A DNA stretch of 64,000 bases, taken from contig NZ_QHKO01000001.1 in NCBI RefSeq assembly GCF_003260125.1, forward strand, positions 124,001-188,000, given 5' to 3'. The notes under the pieces are model-generated. The model was not told where the DNA came from and did no database searches. It was given only the letters and a program-made list of their open reading frames with translations. Positions 61,024 to 64,000 of this stretch are shown here, in pieces. Each line of letters opens with the position of its first letter. Within the stretch, counting starts at the first letter, position 1. The translations under genes were made by a program, and so were the position numbers. The stretch comes from Lujinxingia litoralis (lineage in GTDB: Bacteria > Myxococcota_A > Bradymonadia > Bradymonadales > Bradymonadaceae).

Positions 61024-61965
61024 TCAAGCCCCCTCGCTCTCGGCGCGCCGGCCTCCCCGCAGCTTCTCCCAGTCTCCGGCCTCCAACGTCGGCCGGGCCA
61101 GCGCCCAGAGCAGCACGTTCGCCACCACAAGCACCCCCACTCCCACCAGACCATGCAGTCCGGTCACCAGCGGGATCGTGTGGTCCAGATACAAAAACGA
61201 AAACGCCGCCGTCGCGTTGAGCGTCCCGTGCATCACCGCCGCCGCAATCACCGACCCCGACTTCAGGGTCGCCCACGAAAACAGCGGCGACAACAACACA
61301 CACCACAGCGTCATCAACCCCACACCCAGCACCGGGTGCTCCGGATAGTTATGCCCCTGCAAAATCAGCGGCGCATGCCACACGCCCCACACCGCCCCGA
61401 TGATCAGCGCGCTCGTCCAGAACCCCCTGCCCGCCAGCTCCCTTAACATCAACCCGCGCCAACCGGCCTCCTCCCCCAGCGCAAAAAACGCATTGAACGT
61501 CGCCCCCACCACCACCCCCTGCACCAGCTGAATCACAAAAAAGATCAGCGGCGGGAACCGCTCCAACACCGCCTTCGCTTCCGCATACTCCTGCGGCCCC
61601 AGCATCTGGCGCAGCGACTCCAGAATCCCACCCATCCCCACATCAAACCCCACCCCCGGCAGCAACAACGCCCCAAAGAGCGCCGCAAACGCCAGCACCA
61701 CCGGCAGAAACCAGGCCACCAACCACCACCGGTTCACCCCAAACTTCAGCCACAAACTCTCGCGCACCGCGCGACCATCGCGACGATCAACCACAATCGC
61801 CGCGATGGCCGGAAACAACATATAGGGCAGCGCGATCGCATAGGTCATCATCCCGCCGTACTCGATCCCGGCCAGATAAAAGGCCCCCGCCCATCCCCAG
61901 CAGGCCACAAAGGTCAACGCCAGATAACGTCCCAACACCGACCTTGCCTTTCCCTGCTCGACCAT
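61024..61965 (-). CDS. CPBP family intramembrane metalloprotease
   Basis: 313 residues from the ATG at 61965 (GGGAGGG upstream; a GTG is five codons earlier). Eight or so spans. The Abi/CPBP active-site signature is complete: EEAGWRGLMLREL with the two Glu residues, GAVWGVWHAPLIL with the His, and VMHGTLNATAAF with the second His-Asn pair. The family includes prenyl-protein Rce1-like proteases and bacteriocin-immunity/processing enzymes; the bacterial substrate is mostly unknown. Located 24 bp downstream of the outer-membrane barrel gene and likely cotranscribed. Confidence 0.9.
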   Translation of the reverse strand: MVEQGKARSVLGRYLALTFVACWGWAGAFYLAGIEYGGMMTYAIALPYMLFPAIAAIVVDRRDGRAVRESLWLKFGVNRWWLVAWFLPVVLAFAALFGALLLPGVGFDVGMGGILESLRQMLGPQEYAEAKAVLERFPPLIFFVIQLVQGVVVGATFNAFFALGEEAGWRGLMLRELAGRGFWTSALIIGAVWGVWHAPLILQGHNYPEHPVLGVGLMTLWCVLLSPLFSWATLKSGSVIAAAVMHGTLNATAAFSFLYLDHTIPLVTGLHGLVGVGVLVVANVLLWALARPTLEAGDWEKLRGGRRAESEGA

Positions 61966-61989
61966 CGCGCCCTCCCTCACGGCTTCGTT

Positions 61990-63015
61990 TTACTTCTCGG
62001 TATCGATCAGCGTGTAGTTAAACGTAAGCAACAGGCTGTTCTGAACCTGCGTCGCATCCAACAGCTGCGGATCGCTCAACACCATCAGGCTGTAGGTCAG
62101 GCCCATCCAGTCCACAATCGCCACCCGCACCTTGCCCGTCACGCCGATGCGCGCCAGATCAAAGGGAGAGCGATCCTCCTGGTCGTTGTTGATAAAGGGC
62201 ACCAGCGCCGTGGCCCCCACGCGGTAGTCGATGCGCTGCTCCGGGAACTTCCCTTCCAGACCCAGAAACGCCTCGGCACCGGCCTGGTAGGCGTTCTCCA
62301 GCTCCACCAACTCCACATCCCCGGTGGTCTCATCATCCTGGACCACCAGTACGCCTTCGGTCAGCGCTTCACGTGCACCAAAGCCCACGCGCAACGTCGC
62401 CCGCACCGCCTCCTGACGAACCGGCTCCAGCGCCACACCCACCGACTGGAACAAGTTCAACGGGCTGATCGGATCCGCCGTCCGCAGACGATCGGTCACC
62501 TCTCCGTCCACGCTCCCGTCCGGACGCGTGATCAAATACCCGGTCGCCTCCTCCGTCACCAGCTCCGTGGCAAACGCACTGGTCTCCACGCTCCCCCGTC
62601 CATACGGACCGATCCAGTCGTTGAGCAGATAGTTATAAATGCTCTCCAACTCCATCTTATCGTTGTTCTTCACAAACTCCCGGAGCACCGGCGTGCGCGC
62701 CCAGCTCGTGTTGTACGCCAGCGTATTGCGCCACTGATGCTTGCCGCGGAAGTAGTCCAGCCCACCGTTGACCGCGCCACCAAGCAAAAACGACGTCCCC
62801 TCGTTCTGACCGATCACGTTCTGGTTCGACACCAGGTTAAAACTCGCCTCCACACCCAGCTGACCGCTGAACCCCTGGGGCTGCTCATCCGTCTCAAGCT
62901 GCTCCTGACCCACGTACATCGGATCGGCCGCGTCCTGCGCGACAGCAACGCCGGACACACTCAGCGCCATCAACCCCGCTCCCAGCGCCACTCCCACTTT
63001 TTGAAACTTCAACAT
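61990..63015 (-). CDS. Outer-membrane beta-barrel-like protein
   Basis: 341 residues. Signal peptide (GVALGAGLMALSVSGVAVAQD) then alternating hydrophobic/polar strands with periodic aromatic ends, for example GQLGVEASFNLVSNQNVIG, GGAVNGGLDYFRGKHQWRN, ATLRVGFGAREALTEGVLV, IDWMGLTYSLMVLS and a last strand SLLLTFNYTLI ending near the C-terminus, as in 10-12-stranded barrels of the DUF3078/DUF481 kind. Function unknown, possibly a pore or surface marker. AGGAG lies eight bases before the ATG. Leads the pair with the CPBP protease. Confidence 0.72.
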   Translation of the reverse strand: MLKFQKVGVALGAGLMALSVSGVAVAQDAADPMYVGQEQLETDEQPQGFSGQLGVEASFNLVSNQNVIGQNEGTSFLLGGAVNGGLDYFRGKHQWRNTLAYNTSWARTPVLREFVKNNDKMELESIYNYLLNDWIGPYGRGSVETSAFATELVTEEATGYLITRPDGSVDGEVTDRLRTADPISPLNLFQSVGVALEPVRQEAVRATLRVGFGAREALTEGVLVVQDDETTGDVELVELENAYQAGAEAFLGLEGKFPEQRIDYRVGATALVPFINNDQEDRSPFDLARIGVTGKVRVAIVDWMGLTYSLMVLSDPQLLDATQVQNSLLLTFNYTLIDTEK

Positions 63016-63408
63016 CTACGACTCCTGTTCATCGGTCAGCGTTCTCCTCCAGCGACCCACCGCCATACACACACAAAGAACTCGCGTATGCGGCACGTAC
63101 GCCGGAACAACGTGCATGATGTATCTTAAGGCTTGGCGCCCGCCAAGCGGCGCGATCCACTTCGCACAGGCCCACCTCCACACACGCCCCAAAGCGCCCC
63201 CCATCCCGGCCTCGCCACGCGCATCGCCCCCATTGCCGGCCGCCTTGGCCCCGAGCCCGCCCCACGCACACCACCGCCTCGCCACCCGCCCATGACGCGC
63301 TCCCGTGCTCTCCCTCCTGACTGTGCCCCGAATCTCAATGTCGGGCGAAGCCGCCCCGCCCCCCCGCGCAGCCACCGCTTCTTACCCTCCCCCCTCAAGC
63401 GCGACCGC
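63016..63408. other. 393-bp intergenic region with an inverted repeat
   Basis: Between the barrel gene start and the thioesterase stop (both minus). A perfect 8-bp inverted repeat GCTTGGCG/CGCCAAGC (63131-63138 and 63141-63148) may be an operator or a weak terminator for the thioesterase transcript. The left part holds an AT-richer patch (TTAAGATACATCATG on the minus strand) that could be a -10 region. The rest is C-rich with no signal. Confidence 0.4.
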
Positions 63409-63870
63409 TCAGCCGAGCTGCTTGTACAGGTTCGTCACCCGAATCACCGAGAGCGTCTTGCCACTCTCAGCCTGCTCGATCACCACCTCGTGATGAATCA
63501 GCATCCGACTGCGACGCAACACCCGTCCCCGCACCAGAATCATCCCTTCCGTAGCGCTGCGCATATGCGAGCCGCTGATCTCAATCCCCACCGGCACCCG
63601 CTCACGCACGTCCACCTTCCAGCCCGCGTGCATACTCGCCGCGCTCTCTCCCAGCAGCATACTGACGCCCCCGTGCAACAACCCGAAAGGCTGCAACGCA
63701 TGCGGCCCCATCGGCATGCTCAGCACAATCGTATCGTCATCCACCGACACCAGCTCCACCCCGTGCACCTCCAGCGCCGTGCCCGCGCTGAGCTCGTCCC
63801 ACATCTCGAGCCAGAGCGCCTCACTCGATTCCTCTTCCGTGAAGCGACGCAACACTTCAGCCTTCGCCAT
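63409..63870 (-). CDS. PaaI-type hotdog-fold thioesterase
   Basis: 153 residues from the ATG at 63870 (GAGGG five bases before it; the longer frame from 63969 lies in ribF). Hotdog thioesterase signature LQPFGLLHGGVSMLLGESAAS (residues 56-76 approx.) holds the conserved H-G-G and the E/D of the PaaI family, and the rest alternates helix and strands. It hydrolyses acyl-CoA, typically phenylacetyl- or 4-hydroxybenzoyl-type. Overlaps the end of ribF by 14 bp. Confidence 0.87.
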   Translation of the reverse strand: MAKAEVLRRFTEEESSEALWLEMWDELSAGTALEVHGVELVSVDDDTIVLSMPMGPHALQPFGLLHGGVSMLLGESAASMHAGWKVDVRERVPVGIEISGSHMRSATEGMILVRGRVLRRSRMLIHHEVVIEQAESGKTLSVIRVTNLYKQLG

Positions 63871-64000
63871 CGATACCCTCGTCAAAAAAGCCGCGCACCT
63901 GCGCCACATCGCTTTTGATCTGAGCCACCAACGCCTGCGGCGACTCAAAACGCTTCTCTTCTCGCACACGCATGTACAGCGCGAGCATCACCTGCTCCCC
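63857..64000 (-). CDS. ribF: RibF (FAD synthetase / riboflavin kinase), C-terminal fragment at window edge
   Basis: Only the last 47 codons are inside the window; the gene continues beyond base 64000 and is too short here to be listed as a normal ORF. The residues read LYMRVREEKRFESPQALVAQ then IKSDVAQVRGFF, the exact end pattern of RibF proteins (F/Y-x-R-x-E-x-F-x-S-x-x-x-L-x-x-Q-I-x-x-D). RibF phosphorylates riboflavin to FMN and adenylylates it to FAD. The stop overlaps the start of the thioesterase gene. Confidence 0.8.
   Translation of the reverse strand, partial: GEQVMLALYMRVREEKRFESPQALVAQIKSDVAQVRGFFDEGIDGEG

Overview
The window is a high-GC Gram-negative bacterial chromosome segment packed with ordinary housekeeping genes and an unusually large share of exported lipoproteins. 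Three Hanks-type Ser/Thr kinases with C-terminal membrane anchors, PEGA-domain proteins, FG-GAP and choice-of-anchor-type lipoproteins, Cys-rich C-x5-C-x5-C modules and one MYXO-CTERM-like C-terminal tail point to the former Deltaproteobacteria (Myxococcota / Bradymonadia-like). That placement is inference from gene content; no rRNA gene is present. I saw no tRNA, CRISPR array, IS element or prophage.

Layout. 1-2.4 kb: end of a GNAT gene, GtrA-type membrane protein, Cys-rich lipoprotein, His/Arg-rich MORN protein. 2.4-7.0 kb (minus): nitronate monooxygenase and the pyruvate dehydrogenase operon E1alpha-E1beta-E2. 7.2-12 kb: small membrane protein, universal stress protein, lipoprotein, class I fructose-bisphosphate aldolase, branched-chain aminotransferase. 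12.1-16.5 kb (minus): glnE preceded by a gene for a four-fold repeat helical protein. 16.6-24.4 kb: two SDR enzymes, a second stress protein, a YidD-like protein overlapping a TPR/membrane gene, a Fur-family regulator with a His-rich lipoprotein, and a membrane-fused spermidine-synthase-like protein. 24.5-30.4 kb: two kinases flanking a PEGA protein, rpsU, and a lone degenerate restriction-nuclease-like domain with a near-consensus promoter. 30.7-39 kb: large lipoprotein, lipase-like hydrolase, J-like-domain protein, DedA/VTT protein, N-formylglutamate amidohydrolase-like enzyme, QueG. 39-44.3 kb: third kinase followed by a four-gene ABC-2 export cluster. 44.3-46.6 kb (minus): NnrS with two small haem-copper-oxidase-like membrane proteins. 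47-50.5 kb: His-rich lipoprotein methyltransferase, DUF2267 protein, lipoprotein, 2OG-Fe(II) oxygenase. 50.8-57.1 kb: lipoprotein, MacB/LolCDE-like ATPase and permease (with a Cys-rich insert), large FG-GAP lipoprotein. 57.2-64 kb: MYXO-CTERM-like surface protein, a 41-bp x 7 tandem repeat, a helical protein, GNAT, CPBP protease, outer-membrane barrel, hotdog thioesterase and the 3' end of ribF.

Working together: the PDH complex feeds acetyl-CoA; ilvE and glnE serve nitrogen metabolism; the kinases, PEGA proteins, lipoproteins and ABC exporters together suggest heavy investment in envelope signalling and surface assembly. The observations I rate most worth following are the lone nuclease-like domain, the four-repeat protein beside glnE, the Cys-rich insert in the ABC permease, the NnrS/mini-oxidase operon and the 41-bp tandem repeat.
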